From NCBI GenBank assembly GCA_020853025.1, contig JADYZP010000040.1, positions 1 to 64,000 on the forward strand: 64,000 bases of DNA. The letters run 5' to 3'. The DNA is from Burkholderiales bacterium. GTDB lineage: Bacteria; Pseudomonadota; Gammaproteobacteria; Burkholderiales; Casimicrobiaceae. The notes under the pieces were generated by a model that was not told the origin of the DNA, ran no database searches, and worked only from the letters and a program-made list of their open reading frames with translations. Shown here in pieces: positions 55,887 through 64,000 of the stretch (positions are counted from its first letter, which is position 1; the number at the start of each line of letters is the position of its first letter). The position numbers were made by a program, and so were the translations under genes.

Positions 55887-56202
55887 GGCTTGTTAGATGG
55901 GCGCGTTGGCAGCTGCCGACAAGACCCTGTCAACCGCAGCTGCCAGGGACGCGGCCCAAGGGGCGAAATCGTCTCGAACACGTGCTAGAATAACAAGTTA
56001 GCTCGATCGCGCCGGTTTCCGGAATCCTTTCGGCCCGGCGGTCAAGATCTCCCGTGGCCATCCGGCTTTGCGGGCGGACGATCGGGAAAATCCGCACACC
56101 TCGCGGTCTTTAGGGTGTCCCGCGCATGAATCCCGGAATCCTCCGGGGCCCAGACGCCGGATCATCCCGCGGGTGGAGGCTACAACCCTGAAGGAGTTTG
56201 GA
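55887..56202 (+). promoter_or_regulatory. rpsB promoter and long 5' leader
   Basis: The 316 bases have no gene. An extended -10, TGCTAGAAT (55983-55991), lies about 210 bases before rpsB, so the leader would be about 200 nt. It is GC-rich with several short complementary runs, consistent with an S2-regulated leader as known for rpsB in proteobacteria, though I cannot fold it here. AAGGAG (56191-56196) is the rpsB ribosome-binding site. Confidence 0.5.
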
Positions 56203-56946
56203 ATGTCGGTCACGATGCGTCAAATGCTGGAAGCCGGGGTGCACTTCGGCCACCAGACCCGCTACTGGAATCCGAAGATGGCCGATTACATCTTCGGCCA
56301 GCGCAACAAGATCCACATCGTCAATCTCGAGAAGACGATGCAGCTGTACCAGGACGCGATGAAGTACGTCCGGCAGCTCGCCAGCAACCGCGGCACCATC
56401 CTGTTCGTCGGAACCAAGCGGCAGGCGCGCGAAATCGTCGCCGAGGAGGCGCAGCGCGCAAGCATGCCCTTTGTCGACCACCGCTGGTTGGGCGGTATGT
56501 TGACCAATTTCAAGACCGTGAAGGTGTCGATCAAGCGCCTGAAGGACTTGGAGCAGATGGCCGAGGATGGCACGCTCGAACGGATGACCAAGCGCGAGGC
56601 GCTGTCGCACAGCCGCGAACTCGATAAGCTGATGAAAAGCCTGGGCGGAATCAAGGACATGGTCGCGCTGCCCGACGCGATGTTCGTCGTCGACGTCGGC
56701 TACCACAAGATCGCGGTGACCGAAGCGAAGAAGCTCGGTGTCCCGATCATCGGCGTCGTCGACACCAACCACTCGCCGGATGGCATCGCCTACGTGATCC
56801 CCGGCAACGACGACAGCAGCCGCGCGATTCGCCTGTATGCGCGGGGTGTCGCCGACGCGGTGCTCGAAGGCAAGAGCACGGTGATCCAGGAGACCGTGAC
56901 GTCGGGTGACGAATTCGTCGAAGTGCAGGAAGAGGCGTCGGCCTGA
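56203..56946 (+). CDS. rpsB: 30S ribosomal protein S2
   Basis: The 247 residues are standard S2: [52 protein letters not shown] and [29 protein letters not shown] precedes the ATG at 56203. It is the first gene of the rpsB-tsf-pyrH-frr block. Confidence 0.97.
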   Translation: MSVTMRQMLEAGVHFGHQTRYWNPKMADYIFGQRNKIHIVNLEKTMQLYQDAMKYVRQLASNRGTILFVGTKRQAREIVAEEAQRASMPFVDHRWLGGMLTNFKTVKVSIKRLKDLEQMAEDGTLERMTKREALSHSRELDKLMKSLGGIKDMVALPDAMFVVDVGYHKIAVTEAKKLGVPIIGVVDTNHSPDGIAYVIPGNDDSSRAIRLYARGVADAVLEGKSTVIQETVTSGDEFVEVQEEASA

Positions 56947-57075
56947 GCTGACCCTGAACGATAACCGAGGACTACCGCGGGTGATTGCGGGCCGCCGCGG
57001 ACCGCCGCGCGGCGCGGCACGCGACCGTCGATGGGCCGCGCACCGCGCCCGCGAACAACGAATACGAGGAACCAG

Positions 57076-57969
57076 ATGGCGGACATATCCGCAAGCACGG
57101 TGATGGAACTGCGCCAGCGTACGGGGCTGGGCATGATGGAATGCAAGAAGGCGCTGACCGAGAGCGGCGGCGACATCGCCAAGGCCGAAGAACTGCTGCG
57201 CATCAGGAGCGGCGCCAAGGCGTCGAAGGCCGCAAGCCGGGTTGCCGCGGAAGGCATCGTCGGCGCCTGGCTGGCGCCGGATGCGAAGACGGCTGCCATG
57301 GTCGAAGTCAACTGCGAGACCGATTTTGTTTCGCGTAACGAGGACTTCGTCGCTTTCGCGAAAAGCCTGGCGAAGCTGATCGCCGACCGCAATCCCGCCG
57401 ACGTTGCGGCGCTATCTGGCCTGGTGCTCGACGGCGCCACGGTGGAGTCGGTGCGCCAGGCGCTGGTGCAAAAGATCGGCGAGAATCTGTCGATCCGGCG
57501 CTTTCTGCGCCTCGCGACGCCCGCGCGCCTGGTGCAGTACCTGCACGGTGGCGGCCGTGTCGGCGTCACGGTGGAAATCGACGGTGACGAGGCGACCGGC
57601 AAGGACATCGCGCTGCATATTGCGGCGACGACGGCGCCGGGCAACGTGCGACCGGTGTGCGTATCGCGTGCCGACGTGTCGGCGGACCTGGTCGAGAAGG
57701 AGCGCGCCATCTTCGTCGCGCAGGCAGCGGACTCCGGCAAGCCGGCGGACATCGTCGCCAAGATGGTCGAGGGCAGGATCAACAAGTTTCTGGCCGAGAT
57801 CACGCTGAACGGGCAGTCATTCGTCAAGGACCAGGACCAGACCGTCGAGAAATACCTGAAGACGAAGGGAGCCACCGTGAAATCGTTTGCGCTCTACGTC
57901 GTTGGCGAAGGAATCGAGAAGAAGAAGGACGATTTCGCCGCCGAGGTGGCGGCGATGGCAAAGGCATGA
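57076..57969 (+). CDS. tsf: Elongation factor Ts
   Basis: The 297 residues start with the UBA-like [23 protein letters not shown] and the core [16 protein letters not shown], both EF-Ts signatures. It recycles EF-Tu. GAGGAA precedes the ATG at 57076. It follows rpsB by 129 bases, the usual pairing, and ends 135 bases before pyrH. Confidence 0.97.
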   Translation: MADISASTVMELRQRTGLGMMECKKALTESGGDIAKAEELLRIRSGAKASKAASRVAAEGIVGAWLAPDAKTAAMVEVNCETDFVSRNEDFVAFAKSLAKLIADRNPADVAALSGLVLDGATVESVRQALVQKIGENLSIRRFLRLATPARLVQYLHGGGRVGVTVEIDGDEATGKDIALHIAATTAPGNVRPVCVSRADVSADLVEKERAIFVAQAADSGKPADIVAKMVEGRINKFLAEITLNGQSFVKDQDQTVEKYLKTKGATVKSFALYVVGEGIEKKKDDFAAEVAAMAKA

Positions 57970-58104
57970 TTGGTAATCTTGGCTAGCGCAGAAACATCGT
58001 CACCGTCATCCGCGCACGAGCGCGGGGACGCGGCAGCGTTGCCGGCAAGACCCGGTATTCCCGCCACTGGCGGAACGACGCTTTCCTGATTGTTAGGAGT
58101 CAGC

Positions 58105-58875
58105 ATGAATTCGCCCATCGCCGCTCCGCTTGCCACCGTTGCCACGGCGGCCAAGGCGGAGACTGGCCCTGCCTACAAGCGGATCCTGGTCAAGCTCTCG
58201 GGTGAAGCGCTGATGGGTGACGGTTCCTACGGCATCGAGCGCGAAACGATCGACCGCATCGTCGCCGAAATCGCCGACGTGCTGCGCGCCGGCGTCGAAA
58301 TCGCGATTGTCATCGGCGGTGGCAACATCTTTCGCGGCGTGGCTCCGGGTGCTGCCGGAATGGACCGCGCGACTGCCGATTACATGGGCATGCTGGCGAC
58401 GCTGATGAACGCGCTGGCGCTGCAGGACGCGCTGCGCCGCGCCGGCGTCGAGTCGCGCGTGCAGTCGGCGCTGCGCATCGACCAGGTGGCGGAGCCCTAC
58501 ATCCGCGGCCGCGCGCTGCGGCATCTGGAGGAGGGCAAGGTCGTGATCTTCGCGGCCGGTACCGGCAACCCATTTTTCACGACCGATACCGCCGCCGCGC
58601 TGCGCGGCCGCGAAATGGGCGTGGACATCGTGCTCAAGGCGACCAAGGTCGACGGCGTCTACACGGCGGACCCGTTGCAGGACCACGCCGCGCGGCGCTA
58701 CCTGTCGCTGACCTTCGACGAGGCGATCGTCAAGAACCTGAAGGTGATGGACGCCACCGCACTCGCGCTGTGCCGCGACCAGAACATGCTGCTCAAGGTA
58801 TTTTCCATCTTCGTGCCCGGCGCGCTGAAGCGCGTCGTGATGGGTGGCGACGAGGGAACTCTGGTTCACTGTTGA
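58105..58875 (+). CDS. pyrH: UMP kinase
   Basis: The 256 residues belong to the amino-acid-kinase fold: [73 protein letters not shown]. It has a roughly 20-residue Ala-rich leader before the usual start. TAGGAG precedes the ATG at 58105. Confidence 0.96.
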   Translation: MNSPIAAPLATVATAAKAETGPAYKRILVKLSGEALMGDGSYGIERETIDRIVAEIADVLRAGVEIAIVIGGGNIFRGVAPGAAGMDRATADYMGMLATLMNALALQDALRRAGVESRVQSALRIDQVAEPYIRGRALRHLEEGKVVIFAAGTGNPFFTTDTAAALRGREMGVDIVLKATKVDGVYTADPLQDHAARRYLSLTFDEAIVKNLKVMDATALALCRDQNMLLKVFSIFVPGALKRVVMGGDEGTLVHC

Positions 58876-58891
58876 GGCTGCAGGAGGCCGC

Positions 58892-59449
58892 ATGATCAAC
58901 GATGTCAAGAAAACCGCCGAACAGAAGATGGCGAAATCGGTCGAGGCGCTGAAGCACGATCTCGCGAAGGTGCGTACCGGCCGTGCGCATACCGGACTGC
59001 TCGACCATATCCACATCGATTACTACGGGTCGCAGATGCCGCTTTCGCAGGTGGCCGGCGTGACACTCGCCGATGCCCGCACCATCACGGTCCAGCCTTG
59101 GGAAAAGAAGATGATTCCGGTCGTCGAAAAGGCGATCCGCGACGCGGACCTCGGTCTCAATCCGGCGACCAGCGGTGACCTGATCCGCATTCCGATGCCC
59201 GCGCTGACCGAGGAGCGCCGGCGCGAACTCACGAAAGTCGTCCACAAGGAGGCGGAAGCCGCGCGCATCGCGGTCCGCAACATCCGCCGCGACGCCAACG
59301 ATCACCTGAAAAAACTGCTGCGCGACAAGCAGTGTTCGGAAGACGACGAGCGGCATGCGCTGGTCGACCTGCAGAAGCTCACCGATCGCTTCATCGCCGA
59401 CATCGACCACCTGATGCAGACGAAGGAAACGGACCTGATGGCGGTCTAG
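58892..59449 (+). CDS. frr: Ribosome recycling factor
   Basis: The 185 residues match RRF exactly in length. [52 protein letters not shown] and [14 protein letters not shown] are its signatures. AGGAGG precedes the ATG at 58892, 16 bases after pyrH. Confidence 0.97.
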   Translation: MINDVKKTAEQKMAKSVEALKHDLAKVRTGRAHTGLLDHIHIDYYGSQMPLSQVAGVTLADARTITVQPWEKKMIPVVEKAIRDADLGLNPATSGDLIRIPMPALTEERRRELTKVVHKEAEAARIAVRNIRRDANDHLKKLLRDKQCSEDDERHALVDLQKLTDRFIADIDHLMQTKETDLMAV

Positions 59450-59513
59450 AATGGAACTGTCCCGCTGCTCGCACTCCGGTTGTGGGTCAGGCGTCAGCCT
59501 GATGCGATGCGGC

Positions 59514-59531
59514 GCAAGGCTGAAGCCTTGC
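59514..59531. repeat. Hairpin in the frr-uppS gap
   Basis: GCAAGGCT-GA-AGCCTTGC is a perfect 8-bp stem with a two-base loop. A weaker CAGGC/GCCTG hairpin lies just upstream (59488-59501). No T-run follows, so neither is a simple terminator. They may be a repeat element or an RNA-processing site in the operon transcript. Confidence 0.5.
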
Positions 59532-59604
59532 CCGCAAGGATGCTTGATGCGTCGCGCGTTGCGCGCGGCATGGTGAACAACGAAAGCGTTCGCGACGATC
59601 TGAA

Positions 59605-60366
59605 GTGTTCAAGAGCTCGACACAAGAGGTGCCGGCCACCGGCGCCGTCCCGCGCCATGTCGCTATCATCATGGATGGCAACGGCCGCTGGGCGAAGCAG
59701 CGGCTGCTGCCGCGCGTGGCCGGACATCGCAAGGGCGTGGAGACGGTGCGTGCGATCGTCCGCGCGTCGATCGCCCGCGGCGTCGAGTACCTGACGCTCT
59801 TCGCGTTCTCGAGCGAGAACTGGCGGCGGCCTGCCGATGAGGTCTCGATCCTGATGGACCTGTTCCTGCGCGCGCTCGAACAGGAAGTCGCGAAGCTCCA
59901 CGACAACGAGGTCCGGTTCAAGGTGATCGGTGACGACTCGCTGTTTCCCGCCCGCATCCGCGAGCTGATCGCCGCCGGCGAAGCGCTGACGGCGCACAAT
60001 GCCGGACTCACGCTCACCGTGGCGGCCAACTACGGTGGCCGGCGCGACATCACGCAAGCCGCGCAGCGCTATTTCGCCGACCACCCGGAGGCCGCGCACG
60101 GCCCGCCGCTCGCCTCCGACGCCTTCGACCGCTACCTGGCGATGAGCTATGCGCCGGAACCGGATCTGTTCATCCGCACCGGCGGCGAACAGCGCATCTC
60201 CAATTTCCTGCTCTGGCAACTCGCGTATACCGAGTTCTATTTCACCGACCTCTTGTGGCCGGATTTCGACGCTGCGGCGCTCGATGCCGCGTTCGCTTCG
60301 TACAGGAGTCGCGAGCGGCGCTTCGGCCGCACCAGCGAGCAGGTGCGCTCGGCGCAGAACGCCTGA
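59605..60366 (+). CDS. uppS: Undecaprenyl diphosphate synthase (isoprenyl transferase)
   Basis: The 253 residues are of the cis-prenyltransferase family: [45 protein letters not shown], and [23 protein letters not shown]. It makes the C55 carrier for the cell wall. It starts with the GTG at 59605. Confidence 0.95.
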   Translation: MFKSSTQEVPATGAVPRHVAIIMDGNGRWAKQRLLPRVAGHRKGVETVRAIVRASIARGVEYLTLFAFSSENWRRPADEVSILMDLFLRALEQEVAKLHDNEVRFKVIGDDSLFPARIRELIAAGEALTAHNAGLTLTVAANYGGRRDITQAAQRYFADHPEAAHGPPLASDAFDRYLAMSYAPEPDLFIRTGGEQRISNFLLWQLAYTEFYFTDLLWPDFDAAALDAAFASYRSRERRFGRTSEQVRSAQNA

Positions 60367-60375
60367 CGCGGCCCG

Positions 60376-61224
60376 ATGCTGACCACGCGCATCCTGACGG
60401 CGGCGGTGTTGATCCCCGCAGTTCTCGCGGCGCTGTTCCTGCTGTCGTCCTTTGCCTGGGCGGTGGCGACGCTGGCGGTGATCGCGATCGCTGCCTACGA
60501 GTGGGAACGCCTGACCGGCTTCGCCCCCGCGCGCAGGCTGTGGTTCGGCGGCGGCCTGCTCGCGCTCGGCGTCTACCTGCTCGTGGCACCTGCCGCCGGT
60601 TTCGACCGCGGCTGGCCAGCAGGGATCGTGCAGCTGGTGTGCGGCGTCGCCGCAGCGTTCTGGATCCTCGTCGCACCGCGCTGGGTGATCGCCCGTTGGC
60701 CGACGCGCATTTCGATCACCATGGCGGTCGTCGGCTGGGTGGTGCTGGCCGGGACCTGGGTGGCGCTGGTCGAGCTGCAGGCGCGTTCGCCGTGGCTGGT
60801 GCTGGCGGCGATGGCCATTGTCTGGATCGCCGATACCGCCGCGTATTTCAGCGGCCGTGCGTTCGGGCGCCGCAAGCTGGCGCCGCGGGTCAGCCCCGGC
60901 AAGACCTGGGAGGGCGTCTATGGCGCCTGGATCGCGGTCGCGACCTACGCGGCGTTATTGGTTCCGTACGCAAGCGTGGCCGGGTTCCGGTATCCGGTGA
61001 ACACGATGACGGTGGCGGCATGGATTGCCTTCGCGCTACTGGTGGCGTCGATCTCGGTGGTCGGAGATCTCTTCGAGTCGCTGTTGAAGCGAAACGCAGG
61101 TGTCAAGGACAGTGGTGCATTGCTGCCCGGCCACGGCGGCGTGCTCGACCGCGTCGACGCGCTGTTGGCCGCAATGCCGATCGTCGCGCTGGCCGCCTTT
61201 TTTTTCCTGGACAAGCCGGCATGA
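60376..61224 (+). CDS. cdsA: Phosphatidate cytidylyltransferase
   Basis: The 282 residues have about eight membrane helices and the CDS signature [25 protein letters not shown] near the C-terminus. It makes CDP-diacylglycerol for phospholipids. It starts nine bases after uppS. Confidence 0.95.
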   Translation: MLTTRILTAAVLIPAVLAALFLLSSFAWAVATLAVIAIAAYEWERLTGFAPARRLWFGGGLLALGVYLLVAPAAGFDRGWPAGIVQLVCGVAAAFWILVAPRWVIARWPTRISITMAVVGWVVLAGTWVALVELQARSPWLVLAAMAIVWIADTAAYFSGRAFGRRKLAPRVSPGKTWEGVYGAWIAVATYAALLVPYASVAGFRYPVNTMTVAAWIAFALLVASISVVGDLFESLLKRNAGVKDSGALLPGHGGVLDRVDALLAAMPIVALAAFFFLDKPA

Positions 61225-61273
61225 GGCCGAAGCTCGTCGACGCAGCTGGCCCAGGGCGCGGAAGGGCACGTCG

Positions 61274-62473
61274 ATGCGGCATCTGACCTTGCTCGGCGCC
61301 ACCGGATCGATCGGCGATTCGACGCTCGATGTCGTAGCACGTCACCCGGACCGCTTCACCGTCACGGCGCTCGCCGCGCACTCGAATGCGGTCAAGCTCG
61401 GCGATCTGTGCCGCCGCTTTCGGCCGCGCTACGCCGTATTGTCGGCGCCCGATGCCGCGCTAGCCCTGCAGCGCGAATTCGAGCGCGACGGCGTGGGGAC
61501 GCGCGTGCTCGCCGGACCGGAAGGCTTGGCCGAGGTCGCGACGCTTCCGGAGGTCGACACGGTGCTGGCGGCGATCGTCGGCGCCGCGGGTCTTCCTCCA
61601 ACGCTCGCTGCGGCGCGCGCCGGCAAGCGCATCCTGCTCGCCAACAAGGAAGCGCTGGTCATGGGCGGCGCGCTGTTCATGGAGGCGGTTGTCGCCGGCG
61701 GCGCCACGCTGCTGCCGATCGACAGCGAGCACAACGCGATCTTCCAGTGCCTGCCGTCGAGCTATGCGCGAGATCCGGCGGGCGCCGGCGTGCGCAGGAT
61801 CCTGCTCACCGCTTCGGGCGGGCCGTTCCTCGCGCGGCCGCTGTCCGAGCTTGCGCGGGCCACGCCTGACGAGGCGTGCGCGCATCCCAACTGGTCGATG
61901 GGCCGCAAGATCTCGGTCGATTCGGCGACGATGATGAACAAAGGCCTCGAAGTGATCGAGGCGCACTGGCTGTTCGGTGCGCCGCCGGCCGCGATCGAAG
62001 TCGTGATCCATCCGCAGAGCGTGATCCACTCGCTGGTCGAATACGTCGACGGGTCGGTGCTGGCGCAGCTCGGCCATCCCGACATGCGCACGCCGATCGC
62101 GCAGGCGCTGGCGTTTCCGGACCGCATTGACACCGGAGTGGCGGCGCTCGAGCTTCCGCGGCTGGCAGCGCTGGACTTCGCGGTTCCGGACCTCGAGCGC
62201 TTCCCGTGCCTGCGGCTCGCCTCCGAGGCGCTGGCGGCGGGAGGAACGGCGCCGGCGGCGCTCAACGCAGCGAACGAGGTCGCCGTGGCCGCCTTTCTGG
62301 ACGGAAGGATTCGCTTCACCGAGATTGCCACGTTGTGCGCCACAACGCTGGAGCGCGCGCAGTTGCGGCCGCTGGTCACGCTCGACGACGCGCGGGAGGC
62401 GGATCGCGATGCGCGGCGACACGCCGACGAGTGGCTGGCCCGGCGCCCGGTTCAAGGTACATTAGCGGCATGA
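61274..62473 (+). CDS. dxr: 1-deoxy-D-xylulose 5-phosphate reductoisomerase
   Basis: The 399 residues show NADPH-binding [41 protein letters not shown] with acidic metal ligands, and [23 protein letters not shown]. It is the committed step of the MEP isoprenoid pathway, which feeds uppS. The ATG is at 61274; its stop overlaps rseP by four bases. Confidence 0.96.
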   Translation: MRHLTLLGATGSIGDSTLDVVARHPDRFTVTALAAHSNAVKLGDLCRRFRPRYAVLSAPDAALALQREFERDGVGTRVLAGPEGLAEVATLPEVDTVLAAIVGAAGLPPTLAAARAGKRILLANKEALVMGGALFMEAVVAGGATLLPIDSEHNAIFQCLPSSYARDPAGAGVRRILLTASGGPFLARPLSELARATPDEACAHPNWSMGRKISVDSATMMNKGLEVIEAHWLFGAPPAAIEVVIHPQSVIHSLVEYVDGSVLAQLGHPDMRTPIAQALAFPDRIDTGVAALELPRLAALDFAVPDLERFPCLRLASEALAAGGTAPAALNAANEVAVAAFLDGRIRFTEIATLCATTLERAQLRPLVTLDDAREADRDARRHADEWLARRPVQGTLAA

Positions 62474-63834
62474 TCGAACTGGCCTACAAGGTCCTGGGTT
62501 TCCTGCTCACGCTGGGCGTGCTCGTGGTCTTCCACGAACTCGGCCACTATCTCGTGGCGCGCTGGTGCGGCGTGCGTGTGCTGCGGTTTTCGGTGGGCTT
62601 CGGTCGCGTCGTGGCGGCGCGCCGCTTCGGCCGCGATGGTACCGAGTGGGCGCTGTCGGCGATTCCGCTCGGCGGCTACGTGAAATTCGCCGACGAGCGC
62701 GAAGGTGATGTCGCGCCGGCAGATGTCGCGCGCGCCTTCAACCGGCAAAGCGTATGGAAGCGAATCGCCATCGTTGCCGCCGGCCCCGTCGCCAACCTGC
62801 TGCTCGCCATGCTGCTGTTTGCGGGCACGTACATGGTGGGCGTACCCGGGCAGCGCGCGGTACTGGCAGAGGCGCCGCCGGGCACGGCGGCAGCGGCTGC
62901 CGGTATACGCGCCGGTGATCTGGTCGTCGCCGTGGACGGCGAGCCGGTACGCAGCTGGCAGGACCTGCGCTGGCGGCTCACCAAGGCGCAAGGGCACGAG
63001 ACCGTCGTGCTCGCGGTCGAACCGACCGGTCCGCGCGCCGGCGATCCGCCGGTCACGCGATTGCTCGACATTGGCGCGCTGCGTGCCGCGGACTGGGAAG
63101 GCAATGCGTTGGGCACGCTGGGGTTGCGCGCCGACCTGGGTCCGCCGTTGATTGCCGAGCTGGTCCCGGGCAAGCCCGGAGAACGTTCGGGGCTCAAGGT
63201 TGGCGACCGCATCGTCGCCGTCGACCGCGCGGTGGTCCACTCCCCGGGCGACGTGGCGATGGCCACCAACGCGAAGCCCGGCGTTCCCGTCGTGTTTCGG
63301 GTCGAGCGCGGCGGCGACGTCGACGAAGTGACGGTGACGCCCGAGGCGGTCGATCAGGCGGGGCGCATCGTCGGCATCGCCGGACTGCGGCTCAAAGTCG
63401 ATCCGGCCACGGCCGAGCGGCTCGCGCTGACGGTTCGCTACGGGCCGCTCGAGGCGCTGGCGCAAGGCGCGCGCAAGACCTGGGAACTGTCGGTGTTCAC
63501 GCTGCGCATGCTGGGCCGTATCTTCGTCGGCGAAGCGTCATTGAAGAACATCAGCGGCCCGTTGACGATGGCCGATTTTGCCGGCCAGTCGGCGCAAGCG
63601 GGGACGCTCGTCTTCGTCGGTTATCTGGCGCTGATCAGCATCAGTCTCGGCGTGCTCAACCTGCTGCCGGTTCCGCTGTTGGACGGAGGGCATTTGCTGT
63701 ATTATTTCGCCGAAGTATTGAAGGGAAGCCCCGTATCCGACCGCGCGTTCGAGGTCGGCCAGCGCATCGGCATGGCGATGCTCGCCGTACTGATGGCCCT
63801 AGCACTGTTCAATGACGTCTCCCGCCTGTTCTGA
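62470..63834 (+). CDS. rseP: Site-2 protease RseP
   Basis: This 454-residue zinc metalloprotease lies in the inner membrane. HELGH (H22, E23, H26) is in helix 1 and [16 protein letters not shown] supplies the third ligand. Two PDZ domains lie between (about 105-215 and 220-300). It cleaves anti-sigma-E factor after envelope stress. The start overlaps dxr (ATGA). Confidence 0.95.
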   Translation: MIELAYKVLGFLLTLGVLVVFHELGHYLVARWCGVRVLRFSVGFGRVVAARRFGRDGTEWALSAIPLGGYVKFADEREGDVAPADVARAFNRQSVWKRIAIVAAGPVANLLLAMLLFAGTYMVGVPGQRAVLAEAPPGTAAAAAGIRAGDLVVAVDGEPVRSWQDLRWRLTKAQGHETVVLAVEPTGPRAGDPPVTRLLDIGALRAADWEGNALGTLGLRADLGPPLIAELVPGKPGERSGLKVGDRIVAVDRAVVHSPGDVAMATNAKPGVPVVFRVERGGDVDEVTVTPEAVDQAGRIVGIAGLRLKVDPATAERLALTVRYGPLEALAQGARKTWELSVFTLRMLGRIFVGEASLKNISGPLTMADFAGQSAQAGTLVFVGYLALISISLGVLNLLPVPLLDGGHLLYYFAEVLKGSPVSDRAFEVGQRIGMAMLAVLMALALFNDVSRLF

Positions 63835-64000
63835 TCGCCGCACGCCGGTTCCTGCGGCGGCGCCACGGCGTTGGGCGCCGGCTGGCGCATGCGCCAGCCG
63901 GCGCAATGCGCTGCCGCTGCTGGTCGCCGTACTTTGCGTGGCCGTCCACGCGACCGTTGCCTGGAGCTTCGAGCCGTTCACGGTCAAGGACATCCGCGTC
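63812..64000 (+). CDS. bamA: Outer membrane assembly factor BamA (N-terminal part)
   Basis: The frame from the ATG at 63812 runs off the window. It has a long charged leader, a hydrophobic signal core (ALPLLVAVLCVAVHATVAW), then FEPFTVKDIRV, the first strand of POTRA1. The position after rseP is the standard one. The 23-base overlap with rseP is larger than usual, so the exact start is uncertain, but no later in-frame ATG exists before the signal core. Confidence 0.88.
   Translation, partial: MTSPACSDRRTPVPAAAPRRWAPAGACASRRNALPLLVAVLCVAVHATVAWSFEPFTVKDIRV

Overview
The window is GC-rich bacterial chromosome, best read as a betaproteobacterium. The evidence is the block rpsB-tsf-pyrH-frr-uppS-cdsA-dxr-rseP-bamA at the right end, an sdhCDAB-acnA cluster, a class I PHA synthase, a homodimeric-type AceE and an alternative F-type (N-type) ATPase operon. 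No rRNA, tRNA, CRISPR array, complete insertion sequence or phage was seen. I did not try to name the genus.

Layout. 0-2.3 kb: a BigR/SqrR-type persulfide-sensing repressor diverges from an ETHE1-like persulfide dioxygenase, followed by creA. 2.6-6.3 kb: an ABC importer (fused double permease plus ATPase with an extra C-terminal domain, no binding protein nearby) and a PACE efflux protein. 6.4-9.9 kb: a small coiled-coil/HTH protein, PhaC and a tandem universal stress protein. 10.0-16.6 kb: a complete nine-gene N-ATPase operon in the order D-C-Q-R-B-E-F-A-G. 16.6-19.7 kb: four minus-strand genes whose products all look aimed at ribosomes or RNA polymerase: DksA/TraR-like, HPF/RaiA-like, baeRF-like, and an EF-G relative made of domains III and V only. 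20-24.2 kb: CMD-family protein, phosphoesterase, DUF488 protein, then a broken response-regulator copy fused in frame to a FolP2-type dihydropteroate-synthase homologue that is followed 4 bases later by a RibD-C/Rv2671-type reductase.

24.4-32 kb: sdhCDAB, a CurA-like reductase and a convergent acnA with an unusual Cys/His-rich insertion. 32.4-34.5 kb: PAS histidine kinase plus LuxR-type regulator; its receiver is the intact relative of the broken copy at 22 kb. 34.6-41.5 kb: a minus-strand run tal - FMN reductase - GH15 glucoamylase-like - aceE. 42-43 kb: two Tudor-like (DUF2945/HVA1) small proteins, one behind a truncated cupredoxin gene. 43-46.5 kb: CynX-type MFS, EamA exporter, FmdE-domain protein and a cupin. 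46.6-49.4 kb: a nitric-oxide module (DUF2249 protein, NsrR, NnrS, hemerythrin). 49.8-55.9 kb: aroD, a 2-hydroxyacid dehydrogenase, DUF2062-tadA-ldcA, NRDE protein and YgfZ. 56.2 kb to the end: the translation/envelope superoperon, cut off inside bamA.

The middle of the window reads as a stress, energy-limitation and redox accessory region, with sulfide and NO sensing, an extra ion-pumping ATPase, PHA storage and ribosome-directed factors, set beside housekeeping operons. The most unusual points are the G-domain-less EF-G relative inside the ribosome-factor array, the FolP2/reductase pair with its receiver relic, and the cupredoxin/Tudor junction.
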